This document shows positions 1 through 9,100 of a stretch of DNA of 30,222 nt, piece by piece; the stretch's first letter is position 1; each line of letters opens with the position of its first letter. The DNA lies in NCBI GenBank assembly GCA_030151255.1, contig JASLED010000046.1, forward strand, positions 1-30,222, written 5' to 3'. A program made the position numbers and the translations under genes. Below the pieces are notes generated by a model. It ran no database searches, was not told the origin of the DNA, and was given only the letters and a program-made list of their open reading frames with translations. Source of the DNA: Flavobacterium sp. (GTDB lineage: Bacteria > Bacteroidota > Bacteroidia > Flavobacteriales > Flavobacteriaceae).

Positions 1-140
1 AGCAAAAATTCAACAAAACTCTATTAAATAACTATACTTATTTTTTGTATTTTTAACTGAAATATAAAACATGTTTTTGACTTGATTTTAGGTGGTCACT
101 TTCCACCGGAATAACATGGTCACTTTCTCCGGAATCTACA
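1..140. mobile_element. Terminal segment of an insertion sequence, IS21-like (rest lies outside the window)
   Basis: Two copies of a 19-20 bp unit (TGGTCACTTTCCACCGGAAT at 93-112 and a one-base-shorter variant at 117-135) lie side by side just inside position 140. Read from the minus strand, the boundary starts 5'-TGTAGATTCCGG. A 5'-TG end and several subterminal copies of a GTGACC-containing repeat are typical of IS21-family termini. Bases 1-90 are AT-rich with no coding sequence, and no transposase is visible, so either the element continues to the left or this is a remnant. The family is inferred from end structure only. The boundary coincides with the abrupt end of the neighbouring reading frame, which supports a real insertion point. 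Confidence 0.6.
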
Positions 141-510
141 CTTCAAGTAAATTTACGGTTAATAGAGTTGTTAAATCTGTATTTCCTACAACTCTGATCC
201 ATTTAAATATATCAACATCATTAACATCAACACCAGATTTTCCCCAATAATAAAAACCTTTTTCTAAACCATTAGATTTATCAGTAACGGTATTATAAAC
301 TAATAAACCTTCTTTTGGATTACCTCCTTGAATTACGGTTTTATCAGTTAAATTTACTAAAGAAATATTGGGAATAATTAAACCTTTATTCTTTTCTAAA
401 GTACCGATTTCTAATATTGCTGATTGATCTGGTACATCAACACCAATTCCCACTTGAGCAAATGTCCAAGTAGAAAGTAGCAAAGCGATTGGTAGTAGTT
501 TTTTCTTCAT
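136..510 (-). pseudogene. Secreted Bacteroidota surface protein, 3' end cut off by the IS end
   Basis: The 124-residue product has a clear signal peptide (MKKKLLPIALLLSTWTFA) and a mature part starting QVGIG, followed by SAILEIG and NKGLIIPNISL. This N-terminal pattern is common in large secreted flavobacterial proteins, often of several hundred residues with C-terminal repeat, chaperone or sorting domains. Nothing of that kind remains here. The last valine codon has one base from the gene and two from the terminal TG of the insertion element, and the next codon, inside the element, is TAG. The frame was therefore almost certainly longer before the insertion. A TATTTTTG element (minus strand, 546-553) could be its -7 box. 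Function unknown; probably inactive or a truncated secreted stub. Confidence 0.7.
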
Positions 511-767
511 AGCCTACAAATATTTAATATCAATAATTATTTTAACAAAAATATAAAAGACATCAATCAAAGAATCATTTAAGTTAAAATATATATTTAT
601 ATTAATAATTATAACATATTAAATAAATTAATTCTATAAAAATAACAAACAATATAAATATAATTAAAAAAAAACCAATTCAATTGAATGTAAATCAAAA
701 AAATATTTAACATTTTTAGTAATACATTAATAAATAAAATTTATTATTTTAAATAATAGAAAATAAA
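511..767. other. Extremely AT-rich intergenic stretch without genes
   Basis: About 250 bases, visibly over 85 % A+T, between the truncated secreted-protein gene and the lgt terminator. No reading frame or RNA fold was found. It holds a possible -7 element for the gene to its left and a short palindrome, ATTCAATTGAAT, near 681. Confidence 0.5.
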
Positions 768-800
768 AAAAGCGTGAATTCTATATGAATTCACGCTTTT
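768..800 (-). terminator. Hairpin terminator downstream of lgt
   Basis: A perfect 14-bp stem (AAAAGCGTGAATTC with its complement) and a 5-base TATAT loop. The A-run on the plus strand becomes a U-run for minus-strand transcripts. It lies 23 bases past the lgt stop codon. Confidence 0.9.
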
Positions 801-822
801 AAATATATAAATCTTATAATTT

Positions 823-1734
823 TTATTCTTTTACAGGTCTATTCTTAGCTGTAAACCATAAATAAAGTCCTACAATAATAAAAGGAATACTTAACCATTG
901 CCCTGTTGAGAACATTCCAAGGGCAGATTCAAACCCACCTTGGCTTTCTTTTACAAATTCAACAATAAAACGCACCATCCATAATAAGACTAAGAATACT
1001 CCAAAAATATATCCGCTGTATTTTCTAACATCTGTTTTCCAATATAAAAAATACAAAATGCAAAATACAATTACATAACCAAATGCTTCATACAATTGTG
1101 TTGGATGCTTAGGCACTACTTCCGCAAAATATTCTGCAAATTGCGAATTGTTTTGAATAGCCCAATATGCTTGGTTATGATCATTCATTGCGGTAATTTT
1201 CATTGCTTCTCCTGGTGTGAATGTATCGCGAACAAATCGGATACCAAAACCATTTTCAGTTGGATTACCAACTATTTCTGAATTGAAGAAATTTCCTAAT
1301 CTAACGAAAATTCCACCCAAAGTAACTGGAATTACTACACGATCTAAAATCCATAAAATAGGTTTATGAATTACTTTTTTGCTATAGTAATACATTGTTG
1401 CAATAATAGCGATAGCCGCTCCATGACTTGCTAATCCGCTAAAGCCTACAATTTCAAATTTTGGTGAAAAACGAACAGGCGAAATTATTTCAAACAAATG
1501 GTCTTTATAATAATCCCAATCATAGAAAAATACATGTCCTAAACGCGCTCCTATTAAAGTGGCTAAAACAGTATATATAAACAATTTATCTAATTGATCT
1601 ACGCTTAAACCTTCTCTATCGTAGATTTTTTTCATTACAAACCAACCTAAACCAAAAGCAACCACAAACATTAAACTATAATAACGCAGTGTGATAAAAC
1701 CTAAGTCAATACCTTCTGAGGGATTCCAAACCAT
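823..1734 (-). CDS. lgt: Prolipoprotein diacylglyceryl transferase
   Basis: Inner-membrane enzyme that moves diacylglycerol from phosphatidylglycerol to the lipobox cysteine of prelipoproteins, the first step of lipoprotein maturation. The 303-residue product is multi-spanning with at least six hydrophobic segments. It carries the family signature RLGNFFNSE near residues 145-153, the conserved His in GLASHGA (H104), and HPTQLYEA near residue 210. Length is normal for the family. The ATG at 1734 follows 93 bases of non-coding DNA after yidD. That gap holds a 6-bp inverted repeat (ACCAAT/ATTGGT, 1771-1786) and a TACTTTTA element, so lgt may have its own promoter as well as reading through from yidD. 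Its product would be needed for the lipoprotein encoded at 21679-23148. Confidence 0.95.
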   Translation of the reverse strand: MVWNPSEGIDLGFITLRYYSLMFVVAFGLGWFVMKKIYDREGLSVDQLDKLFIYTVLATLIGARLGHVFFYDWDYYKDHLFEIISPVRFSPKFEIVGFSGLASHGAAIAIIATMYYYSKKVIHKPILWILDRVVIPVTLGGIFVRLGNFFNSEIVGNPTENGFGIRFVRDTFTPGEAMKITAMNDHNQAYWAIQNNSQFAEYFAEVVPKHPTQLYEAFGYVIVFCILYFLYWKTDVRKYSGYIFGVFLVLLWMVRFIVEFVKESQGGFESALGMFSTGQWLSIPFIIVGLYLWFTAKNRPVKE

Positions 1735-1827
1735 ATGTTTTTTAAATTTATTTTAGAAAATGATATTTAAACCAATGTGAATTGGTAAAAGTAGAAAAAA
1801 ATATTCATACTACTTTCATAAAAATCG

Positions 1828-2052
1828 TTAAGGAACAGGATCGTATCCACTTCCGCCCCACGGACCACAACTAATAATTCGTTTAATAGCTAACCATCCG
1901 CCTTTAAATAATCCGTGTTTTTGCAAAGCTTCTATTGTATAATGCGAACAAGTTGGTGAATACCTGCATTTTGGCGGAAAAAAAGGAGATATTCCCGCTT
2001 GATAAAAACGAATGAGTAAAACAAATGGAGCAATGATAATTTTTCTTAGCAT
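1828..2052 (-). CDS. yidD: Membrane protein insertion efficiency factor YidD
   Basis: Small (74 residues) membrane-associated protein of the UPF0161 family, thought to help YidC insert membrane proteins. The family motif is plain: CRYSPTCSHYTIEALQKHG, then GWLAIKRIISCGPWGGSGYDPVP. Three conserved cysteines and the amphipathic N-terminus (MLRKIIIAPFVLLIRFYQ) are present. yidD is often next to rnpA and yidC; here it lies between cysS and lgt, separated from cysS by a strong terminator, so it probably has its own promoter in the short gap overlapping that hairpin. Confidence 0.95.
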   Translation of the reverse strand: MLRKIIIAPFVLLIRFYQAGISPFFPPKCRYSPTCSHYTIEALQKHGLFKGGWLAIKRIISCGPWGGSGYDPVP

Positions 2053-2063
2053 AAGTATATCTT

Positions 2064-2099
2064 ATAAAAAAAAGCTATAAGATTACTCTTATAGCTTTT
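2064..2099 (-). terminator. Hairpin terminator downstream of cysS
   Basis: A 13-bp stem (AAAAGCTATAAGA at 2070-2082 with 2087-2099) and a four-base loop. The A-run at 2066-2073 on the plus strand gives U residues in minus-strand RNA. It lies 6 bases past the cysS stop. Confidence 0.9.
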
Positions 2100-2104
2100 G
2101 TAAA

Positions 2105-3583
2105 TTATAATGTAAAACTAGTTCCGTCTTTGCCATCTTTTAACTGAATACCTAATCTTGCTAGTTCGTTTCTTATATGATCAGACATCGCAAAATCTTT
2201 ATTAGCTCTAGCTTCATTTCTCATCTGAATAAGCATATCTACCACTCCTTCTAACTTATCGTTATTAGCCGCCACAGTATTGGTAGATTCTAAACCTAAT
2301 ACGTCATAAATAAAAGCATGTAAACTATCATTTAGCAATTCTAAATCAGATTTTGTTACAAACTCTTTTTCTTCTTTAATTAAGTTGATCCATTTTACAG
2401 CTTCAAATAATTGTGAAATTAAAATCGGGCTATTAAAATCGTCATTCATTGCATCATAACAAGATTGTTTCCAAGTAGCAACATCAACTGTAGATGTATG
2501 TCCTGTTGGTAAATCTTTTGCTTGCTTTACTGCTTCCATTAATCGGCTAAAACCTCTTTCTGAAGCTAAAATTGCTTCATCAGAGAAATCTAACACACTT
2601 CTGTAATGTGCTTGCATCATAAAGAAACGCACAACAGATGGAGAAAATGCTTTACTAAGTACCGAATTTTCACCAGAAAATAACTCACCAGGTAAAATAT
2701 TATTACCTGTAGATTTTGCCATTTTCTTTCCGTTTAAGGTTAGCATATTGGCATGCATCCAATAATTTACTGGACTATTGCCGGTGCTTGCCTGATTTTG
2801 TGCAATTTCGCATTCGTGATGAGGGAATTTTAAATCCATTCCTCCTCCATGAATATCAAAATGATTGCCTAAATATTTTGTACTCATTGCTGTACATTCT
2901 AAATGCCAACCTGGAAAACCATCTCCCCAAGGTGAAGGCCAACGCATAATATGCTGCGGTTCTGCATTTTTCCAAAGTGCAAAATCTAAAGGATTTTTTT
3001 TATCAGATTGTCCGTCTAATTCTCTTGTATTAGACAGCATGTCTTCTATTTTTCTTCCACTTAATACACCGTAATTATTACTTTGGTTGTATTTTTCAAC
3101 ATCAAAATACACTGATCCATTTATTTCGTATGCAAATCCATTTTTAATTATTTCCTGAATAATTTCAATTTGCTCAATAATATGGCCGGTTGCAGTTGGT
3201 TCGATACTTGGTGGAAAGTTATTAAACTGCTTTAGAATATTGTGAAAATTAACTGTGTATTTTTGCACAATTTCCATTGGCTCTATTTGTTCAATACGAG
3301 CTCTTTTTGCAATTTTATCTTCTCCGCTATCTGCATCGTCAACAATATGTCCTACGTCTGTAATATTACGCACGTAACGAACTTGATAACCTAAGTGTTT
3401 TAAATAGCGAAATACCAAGTCGAATGAAATAAAAGTTCTACAGTTTCCTAAATGTACATAGTTGTAAACTGTTGGTCCACAAACATACATTCCTACTTTA
3501 CCTTGATGAATAGGTACAAAAACTTCTTTTTCTCCAGATAGAGAGTTGTAAACTTTTAATTGTTGCTCTTGATATAATGCCAT
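2105..3583 (-). CDS. cysS: Cysteine--tRNA ligase
   Basis: Class I aminoacyl-tRNA synthetase that charges tRNA-Cys. The 492-residue product has the normal length. It shows CGPTVYNYVHLGNCR with the HIGH-type motif HLGN (residues 44-47), the KMSKS-type loop KMAKS (287-291), and zinc ligands matching the E. coli pattern: C35, C230 in GWHLEC, H255 and E259 in FPHHECE. The C-terminal anticodon-binding helical part follows. folE ends 23 bases upstream on the same strand, so the two probably share a transcript that ends at the hairpin just after cysS. Confidence 0.97.
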   Translation of the reverse strand: MALYQEQQLKVYNSLSGEKEVFVPIHQGKVGMYVCGPTVYNYVHLGNCRTFISFDLVFRYLKHLGYQVRYVRNITDVGHIVDDADSGEDKIAKRARIEQIEPMEIVQKYTVNFHNILKQFNNFPPSIEPTATGHIIEQIEIIQEIIKNGFAYEINGSVYFDVEKYNQSNNYGVLSGRKIEDMLSNTRELDGQSDKKNPLDFALWKNAEPQHIMRWPSPWGDGFPGWHLECTAMSTKYLGNHFDIHGGGMDLKFPHHECEIAQNQASTGNSPVNYWMHANMLTLNGKKMAKSTGNNILPGELFSGENSVLSKAFSPSVVRFFMMQAHYRSVLDFSDEAILASERGFSRLMEAVKQAKDLPTGHTSTVDVATWKQSCYDAMNDDFNSPILISQLFEAVKWINLIKEEKEFVTKSDLELLNDSLHAFIYDVLGLESTNTVAANNDKLEGVVDMLIQMRNEARANKDFAMSDHIRNELARLGIQLKDGKDGTSFTL

Positions 3584-3606
3584 AAATATTTAATATAAAT
3601 ATCGTA

Positions 3607-4278
3607 TTAGAAACGAGTGTCTAATTTAATATATTCTAAAAATTCTTTTCTTACTATTTCTTCTTTGAAACGTCCGCCAAACTCAGCCGTTACAGTGCTA
3701 CTTTCAATATCTTTAATTCCACGAGAATTTACACACAAATGTTTTGCATCAATTATACAAGCTACATCTTCTGTATTTAATACTCTTTTTAATTCATTTA
3801 CAATTTGAATTGTTAAACGCTCTTGCACCTGAGGTCTTTTTGAATAATATTCTACAATACGATTCATTTTTGACAACCCAACTACAGTACCATTTGAAAT
3901 ATATGCAACGTGTGCACGACCAACAATTGGCAACAAATGATGCTCGCAAGTAGAGTAAACTACAATGTTTTTCTCTACCAACATTTCGTTGTATTTGTAT
4001 TTATTATCAAATGTAGACGAACTTGGTTTTTTAGCTGGATCCAATCCGCCAAAAATTTCTTTTACAAACATTTTAGCTACACGATTAGGCGTTCCTTTCA
4101 AACTATCGTCTGTTAGATCTAAACCTAATGTGTTTAAAATATTTTCTACATCTTTCTTAATTAATTCTATTTTTTCTTCATCTGTGCGATCAAACGCATC
4201 ACTTCTTAAAGGAGTTGCATCAGTAGATCCGATGTGATTATCTCCCATTTCGTCGTGAAATTTTTCGTCTAAACTCAT
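3607..4278 (-). CDS. folE: GTP cyclohydrolase I
   Basis: Converts GTP to 7,8-dihydroneopterin triphosphate, the first step of tetrahydrofolate and pterin synthesis; a cytosolic, zinc-dependent homodecamer. The 223-residue product carries the zinc ligands in STCEHHLLPIVGRAHVAY (C111, H114) and KHLCVNSRGIKD (C182), and the substrate-pocket segment YYSKRPQVQERLT. The polar first 30 residues are variable in this family. The ATG at 4278 fits a TATATTTG -7 element about 35 bases upstream. It is transcribed toward cysS with a 23-base gap; the two products have no obvious metabolic link. Confidence 0.96.
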   Translation of the reverse strand: MSLDEKFHDEMGDNHIGSTDATPLRSDAFDRTDEEKIELIKKDVENILNTLGLDLTDDSLKGTPNRVAKMFVKEIFGGLDPAKKPSSSTFDNKYKYNEMLVEKNIVVYSTCEHHLLPIVGRAHVAYISNGTVVGLSKMNRIVEYYSKRPQVQERLTIQIVNELKRVLNTEDVACIIDAKHLCVNSRGIKDIESSTVTAEFGGRFKEEIVRKEFLEYIKLDTRF

Positions 4279-4315
4279 TATCTTGATTTTACTATCGTTT
4301 AATTTTAATGTGCCA

Positions 4316-4323
4316 CAAATATA
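4316..4323 (-). promoter_or_regulatory. -7 element of the folE promoter
   Basis: TATATTTG on the minus strand matches the Bacteroidota consensus TAnnTTTG and would give an RNA leader of about 30 bases. No good -33 TTTG was found at the expected distance. Confidence 0.5.
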
Positions 4324-4390
4324 TATAATAATAACGAATTGTTTAGTATGATTCTAAGCTTTAATTACCGCTAAGAAGATTGATTTATAT

Positions 4391-4420
4391 CATCCTTAAT
4401 ATTTCAAAATATTAAGGATG
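4391..4420. repeat. Inverted repeat between the 48-residue gene and folE
   Basis: Left arm CATCCTTAATATTT (4391-4404), spacer CA, right arm 4407-4420: a perfect 14-bp stem. There is no clear T-run on either side, so it is a weak terminator candidate for the small gene to its right, or a regulatory site. Its core 14-mer ATATTTCAAAATAT (4399-4412) recurs exactly at 5949-5962. Confidence 0.55.
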
Positions 4421-4448
4421 TATACTAAAACGTTATCTTATTACAACT

Positions 4449-4595
4449 TTAAGATGGATTGTTTTTTAAAGTCATTTGATTAACCATTTCCTTTAAAAGT
4501 GCTGTGCGCTTTGTAACTGCATCTTGCTCTTTTCTCTTTTTATTGGCTATTTTATTTTTCACAACATCGCGGTTAGCTTGTGCATTTCTACCCAT
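4449..4595 (-). CDS. Small basic protein of unknown function, 48 residues
   Basis: A minus-strand frame opens with ATG at 4595 and stops with TAA at 4449. The product starts MGRNAQANRDVVKNKIANKK, continues RKEQDAVTKRTALLKEM and ends VNQMTLKNNPS. It is rich in Lys, Arg, Asn and Gln, has no membrane segment or cysteine, and looks like one long charged helix. The frame sits alone between the aminotransferase terminator and the inverted repeat at 4391-4420, and its codons and composition are protein-like, so it is likely a real gene. I do not recognise a family. A ribosome-associated or nucleic-acid-binding role would be only a guess from the charge. Confidence 0.6.
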   Translation of the reverse strand: MGRNAQANRDVVKNKIANKKRKEQDAVTKRTALLKEMVNQMTLKNNPS

Positions 4596-4642
4596 TCTTT
4601 GTTATTTATTGAATTACTTTTACTCTATTTCTTTTACAAAGT

Positions 4643-4681
4643 TAAAAAAAACAGCGATAATCAATTTTGATTATCGCTGTT
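4643..4681 (-). terminator. Hairpin terminator downstream of the aminotransferase gene
   Basis: A 14-bp stem (AACAGCGATAATCA at 4650-4663 with 4668-4681), four-base loop, and an A-run at 4644-4650 that becomes a U-run in minus-strand RNA. It lies 22 bases past the stop codon at 4704. Confidence 0.9.
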
Positions 4682-4703
4682 CTATTTTTATTCACTTTAA
4701 AAA

Positions 4704-5903
4704 CTATTCTTCAATTGTTTTATATTTTTCTAAAGCTGCTTTTAAAACTTCTGCAGAACGTATTAAGTCTTCTTTTTTCAGTACATATGCCATACGCACT
4801 TCGTTTAACCCAACACCTGGTGTTGAGTAAAAACCAGCCGCTGGCGCTACCATTACTGTATCTCCATTAAGATCAAATTCTTCTAAAAGCCATTTTGCAA
4901 AATTATCTGCATTTTTTACTGGAAATTTGGCTACACAATAAAAAGATCCGTTTGGCACAGTTACTTCTACTCCATCTATTTCTTGCAATGCTTTAATAAA
5001 AACATCTCTTCTGCCTTTGTACTCTTCAATAACTTCGTCAAAATAAGATTGCGGCGTATCTAACGCAGCTTCTGACGCGATTTGTGCAAATGTTGGAGGT
5101 GATAATCTTGCTTGTGCAAATTTCATTGCCGCGCCCATTACATCTTTATTTTTAGATACGATGCACCCAATTCTAGCGCCACACATACTATAACGCTTTG
5201 AAACTGAATCAATCATAATTGCATGGTTTGCTAATGCAGGAATGCTCATTACCGAGATATGTTTAAATCCGTCATAAGCAAATTCTCTATATACTTCGTC
5301 AGCAATTAAAAACAGATCGTGTTTTACTACTAAATCTGTCAATTGTTGCATTTCTTCTTCCGAATACAAATAACCAGTTGGATTACCTGGATTACAAATT
5401 AAAATTGCTTTTGTTTTTGACGTAATCATTTTTTCGAACTCAGCAATTGCAGGTAATGCAAAACCTGTTTCTATTGTAGACATTACTGGTACAATATTCA
5501 CTCCGTTCGATGTAGAAAATCCGTTATAATTAGCGTAGAAAGGTTCTGGAATAATTATTTCATCTCCAGGATCCATTGTACTTCCCAAAGCAAACATCAA
5601 TGCTTCTGATCCTCCTGTTGTAATAATAATATCGTTTGCATCAACATCCAAATGATGTTTTTGATAGTATTGTGCTAATTTATTTCTGTAACTTTCAAAA
5701 CCTGCTGAATGGCTGTACTCTAAAACTTCAATATTTGCCTCTTTAACAGCATTTAAAGCAACTTCTGGAGTTTTAATATCAGGCTGACCTATGTTTAAAT
5801 GATACACATGATTTCCTTTTTGTTTTGCTTTTTCGGCAAAAGGAACCAATTTTCTAATCGGAGACTCAGGCATCTGAATGCCTTTCTGTGAGATTTTTGG
5901 CAT
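4704..5903 (-). CDS. Class I pyridoxal-phosphate aminotransferase (aspartate aminotransferase family)
   Basis: A 399-residue fold-type I aminotransferase, probably acting on aspartate or a related amino acid with 2-oxoglutarate. Seen: SPIRKLVPFAEKAK near the N-terminus, HLNIGQPDIKTPE for substrate binding, TGGSEALMFALG for cofactor phosphate binding, ICNPGNPTGYLYS, DEVYREFAYDG, and the Schiff-base lysine in SVSKRYSMCGARIG. GARIG and the C-terminal NEVRMAYVL hold the conserved arginines that bind substrate carboxylates. The exact substrate (aspartate, aromatic or alanine) cannot be fixed by sequence. The gene is monocistronic: a good promoter lies at 5987-6016 and a terminator follows at once. 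The leader holds a palindrome (5948-5963). Confidence 0.92.
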   Translation of the reverse strand: MPKISQKGIQMPESPIRKLVPFAEKAKQKGNHVYHLNIGQPDIKTPEVALNAVKEANIEVLEYSHSAGFESYRNKLAQYYQKHHLDVDANDIIITTGGSEALMFALGSTMDPGDEIIIPEPFYANYNGFSTSNGVNIVPVMSTIETGFALPAIAEFEKMITSKTKAILICNPGNPTGYLYSEEEMQQLTDLVVKHDLFLIADEVYREFAYDGFKHISVMSIPALANHAIMIDSVSKRYSMCGARIGCIVSKNKDVMGAAMKFAQARLSPPTFAQIASEAALDTPQSYFDEVIEEYKGRRDVFIKALQEIDGVEVTVPNGSFYCVAKFPVKNADNFAKWLLEEFDLNGDTVMVAPAAGFYSTPGVGLNEVRMAYVLKKEDLIRSAEVLKAALEKYKTIEE

Positions 5904-5947
5904 AATAAATTTGTTTTAAATCACTAATTTTACCCATACTCATTGCT

Positions 5948-5963
5948 GATATTTCAAAATATC
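5948..5963. repeat. Palindrome in the aminotransferase leader
   Basis: GATATTT-CA-AAATATC, a perfect 7+2+7 inverted repeat downstream of the predicted start of transcription. It shares its central 14 bases with the inverted repeat at 4391-4420. Possible operator; no regulator can be named. Confidence 0.35.
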
Positions 5964-5986
5964 TTTACCTAAGTTAAGTAGAAATG

Positions 5987-6016
5987 CAAAAATAAGTTTT
6001 TTTATGACTTTACAAA
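5987..6016 (-). promoter_or_regulatory. Promoter of the aminotransferase gene
   Basis: On the minus strand TTTG (6013-6016), 18 bases, then TATTTTTG (5987-5994), matching the Bacteroidota TTTG-N19-TAnnTTTG pattern. The predicted leader is about 80 bases. Confidence 0.6.
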
Positions 6017-6073
6017 CTTAATTTTCAATACCAAATAATAAGTTAAATAAGACTGAAACCTATTCAATTTAAT

Positions 6074-6081
6074 TATTTTTG
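6074..6081 (+). promoter_or_regulatory. -7 element of the ccsBA promoter
   Basis: TATTTTTG, about 30 bases before the ATG at 6114. No clear -33 element was seen at the usual spacing. Confidence 0.4.
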
Positions 6082-6113
6082 TTGGAATATAAAAAAACAC
6101 GTATTTACAACTC

Positions 6114-9100
6114 ATGGATAAAAAAATTATCGCTTTTTTTTCCTCAACCCGATTAATGGCCGTTCTCTTTATTGTGTATGCCATTGTTTTAGCACTCGGA
6201 ACTTTTATTGAGGATTGGTACAATACAACAACCGCACGTATTCTTATTTATAACACTTGGTGGTTTGAGGCCATAATGTTTCTTTTCTTAGTCAACTTTA
6301 TCGGAAATATTAAAAAATACCGTTTACTGACAAAGAAAAATTGGGCAACTTTTCTTTTACATGCTGCTTTTATTCTAATTATGATTGGCGCAGGAATTAC
6401 TCGATACATTAGTTTCGAAGGAATGATGCCCATTAGAGAAGGAGAAACCGAAAGTAGTATTTTCTCTGACAAAACTTTTTTAACTGTTATGGCAGATGGT
6501 GAATATGACGGTGAAACAAGAAGGAGAACATTTGAAATGGATAAATATTTTTCTTCTGTTACAGACAATCATTTTAAACTTAAAAAAGAATTTAACGGAA
6601 TTCCTTTCGAAGTAGAATACAAAGACTACATTATGGGTGCTGAAGAAGCAATTGTTGAAGACCCAAACGGAACAGGTTTCTTAAAATTAGTTGAATCTGG
6701 AGATGGCGAACGTCACGAACACTATTTACAAGAAGGACAAGTAGCAAGTATACATGGTGTATTATTTGGTTATAATGCTCCTACTGATGGTGCAATCAAT
6801 ATTTTATCTGAAAATGGAGAATTCTTTATCGATGCTCCTTTTGATGGAAATTATATGGTTATGGCAGATCAATCTACTGGTACTGTTACAGCGAATGAAA
6901 AGCAACCATTAAACTTTCGTTCGTTATACAATATGGCAGGTACGCAATTTGTATTACCTGAATTACCTATAAAAGGAAAGTCTACCTTAGTTTCTAACGG
7001 TGATTTTAAAGATAAAATGACAACTGATGCTTTAATAGTTACAGTTCGTTCTCAAGGATTGGAAGAAGAAGTAGTTTTAAAAGGTAAAGCTGGTAGAATG
7101 GGCGAGCCGCAATCATTCCAATTAGGCGATTTAGAATTTACTTTAATGTATGGAAGTAAAGTATACACTACTCCATTCCAAATTAGATTAGACAAATTTA
7201 TCGCTGAAAAATATCCTGGTACAGAAAAAAGTTACTCTGCCTTTGAGAGCCAAGTTACTGTTATAGATGGCGCAGAGAGTTTTGATGCACGTATTTTTAT
7301 GAATAATATTTTAGATTATAAAGGATATCGTTTTTTTCAAGCACAATTTGATCCAGATGAAAAAGGAACCATTCTTTCTGTAAATCACGATTTTTGGGGA
7401 ACTTGGATTACTTACATCGGATATTTTCTATTATACATTGGATTAATAGCTATTTTATTTGATAAAAACTCAAGATTTTCAGATTTGAAAAATAAATTAG
7501 ACAAAGTAAGAGCCAAAAAAGGATCTGTACTTACCGCTTTATTATTACTTTTTTCTTTTAGTGTTTCTGCGCAACATATGCATGCTCCAGAAAAACCAAA
7601 ACCTCAGGTAATAGATTCTATCATTCATGCAAACGCAGTAGATAAAGAACACGCTGCAAAATTTGGAACATTAGTTATCCAAGATTACGGCGGACGAATG
7701 AAACCAATCAATACTTTCTCTTCCGAATTATTGAGAAAAGTATATAAAAGTGAACAATATCAAGGATTAACTCCAGATCAAGTTTTCCTTTCAATATCAC
7801 AATATACCATTGCTCAGCAACTAAATGGTGCGCCAAACTTTTGGTATTTTGCTCCACTTGTAAAACTTAAAATGGGTAATGATAAAATTACCGAAATTTT
7901 AGGGCTTGAAAAAGGAACAAAATATGCAGCATTTGTAGATTTCTTTGACAACAACGGAAATTATAAATTAACAAAGTATGTTGACGATGCTAATCATGCA
8001 AGTATCAAAGATCAATTTCAAACAGATTTCTTAGATTTAGACGGAAAAGTTGCTTTATTAAATGCTGCTTTTACAGGAAGAATATTAACAATTTTTCCAA
8101 TTCCAGGACATGATAATGACAAATGGGTTTCTTCTTTAGAATTAAACGAATCTGGAATGACTGGAATGGATTCTACCTTTACAAAAAATATTCTAACACG
8201 CATGTACGTTCCTGCATTATTTGAAGGAAAAGAAACAAATAACTATGCTAAAGCTGATGAATATTTAGAGCACATCAATACATTTCAACATTCATATGGT
8301 AAAACAATAATGCCATCTGATAATAAGATTAAATTCGAGATATTATACAACAAATACAATATTTTTAAAACATTGTATAGCTATTATATGCTAGCTGCTA
8401 TATTTACTTTCGGGTTTATTATTGCAATGATTTTAAAGCCAAATAGATTTTACGGCCGAATGGTTAAAATCGGTACTTGGTTTACACTTATTTTATTTAT
8501 CGTTCATACTTTAGGTTTAGCTGTTCGTTGGTATGTTTCTGGGCATGCGCCTTGGAGTGATGCTTATGAATCAGTAATTTATGTAGCTTGGGCAACAACA
8601 TTATTTGGTTTGTATTTCGGTAAAAAATCAGAATTAACAATTGCTTCAACAGCATTTGTTGCCGGTATGATTTTATGGAGTGCTCACCAAAACTACATGG
8701 ATCCTGCTATTTCTAACTTACAACCTGTATTAAACTCATATTGGCTAATTATTCACGTAGCTATTATTGTAGGAAGTTATGGTCCGTTTACATTAGGAAT
8801 GATCTTAGGTATTGTTACATTAATCTTAATGATTGTAACAAATAGTAAGAACAAAAAGAAAATGGATCTACATATTAAAGAGCTTACTTATATTAATGAA
8901 ATGGCTCTTACTGTTGGATTAGTTTTACTAACCATAGGTAACTTCTTAGGAGGACAATGGGCCAATGAAAGTTGGGGACGCTATTGGGGTTGGGATCCCA
9001 AAGAAACTTGGGCATTAATTAGTATTATGGTTTATGCCTTTGTTATTCACGCTCGATTAGTGCCATCAATGAGAAGTAGTTGGTTGTTTAGTGTATTTAG

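Noticed and set aside
1771..1786. Short inverted repeat ACCAAT/ATTGGT between yidD and lgt as a terminator
   Set aside because: The stem is only 6 bp and there is no convincing U-run; it may be an operator or chance.
4504..4830. 108-codon plus-strand frame over the aminotransferase end and the small basic gene
   Set aside because: It runs through the terminator hairpin at 4643-4681 and antisense to two better-supported genes; the product is hydrophobic noise from AT-rich DNA.
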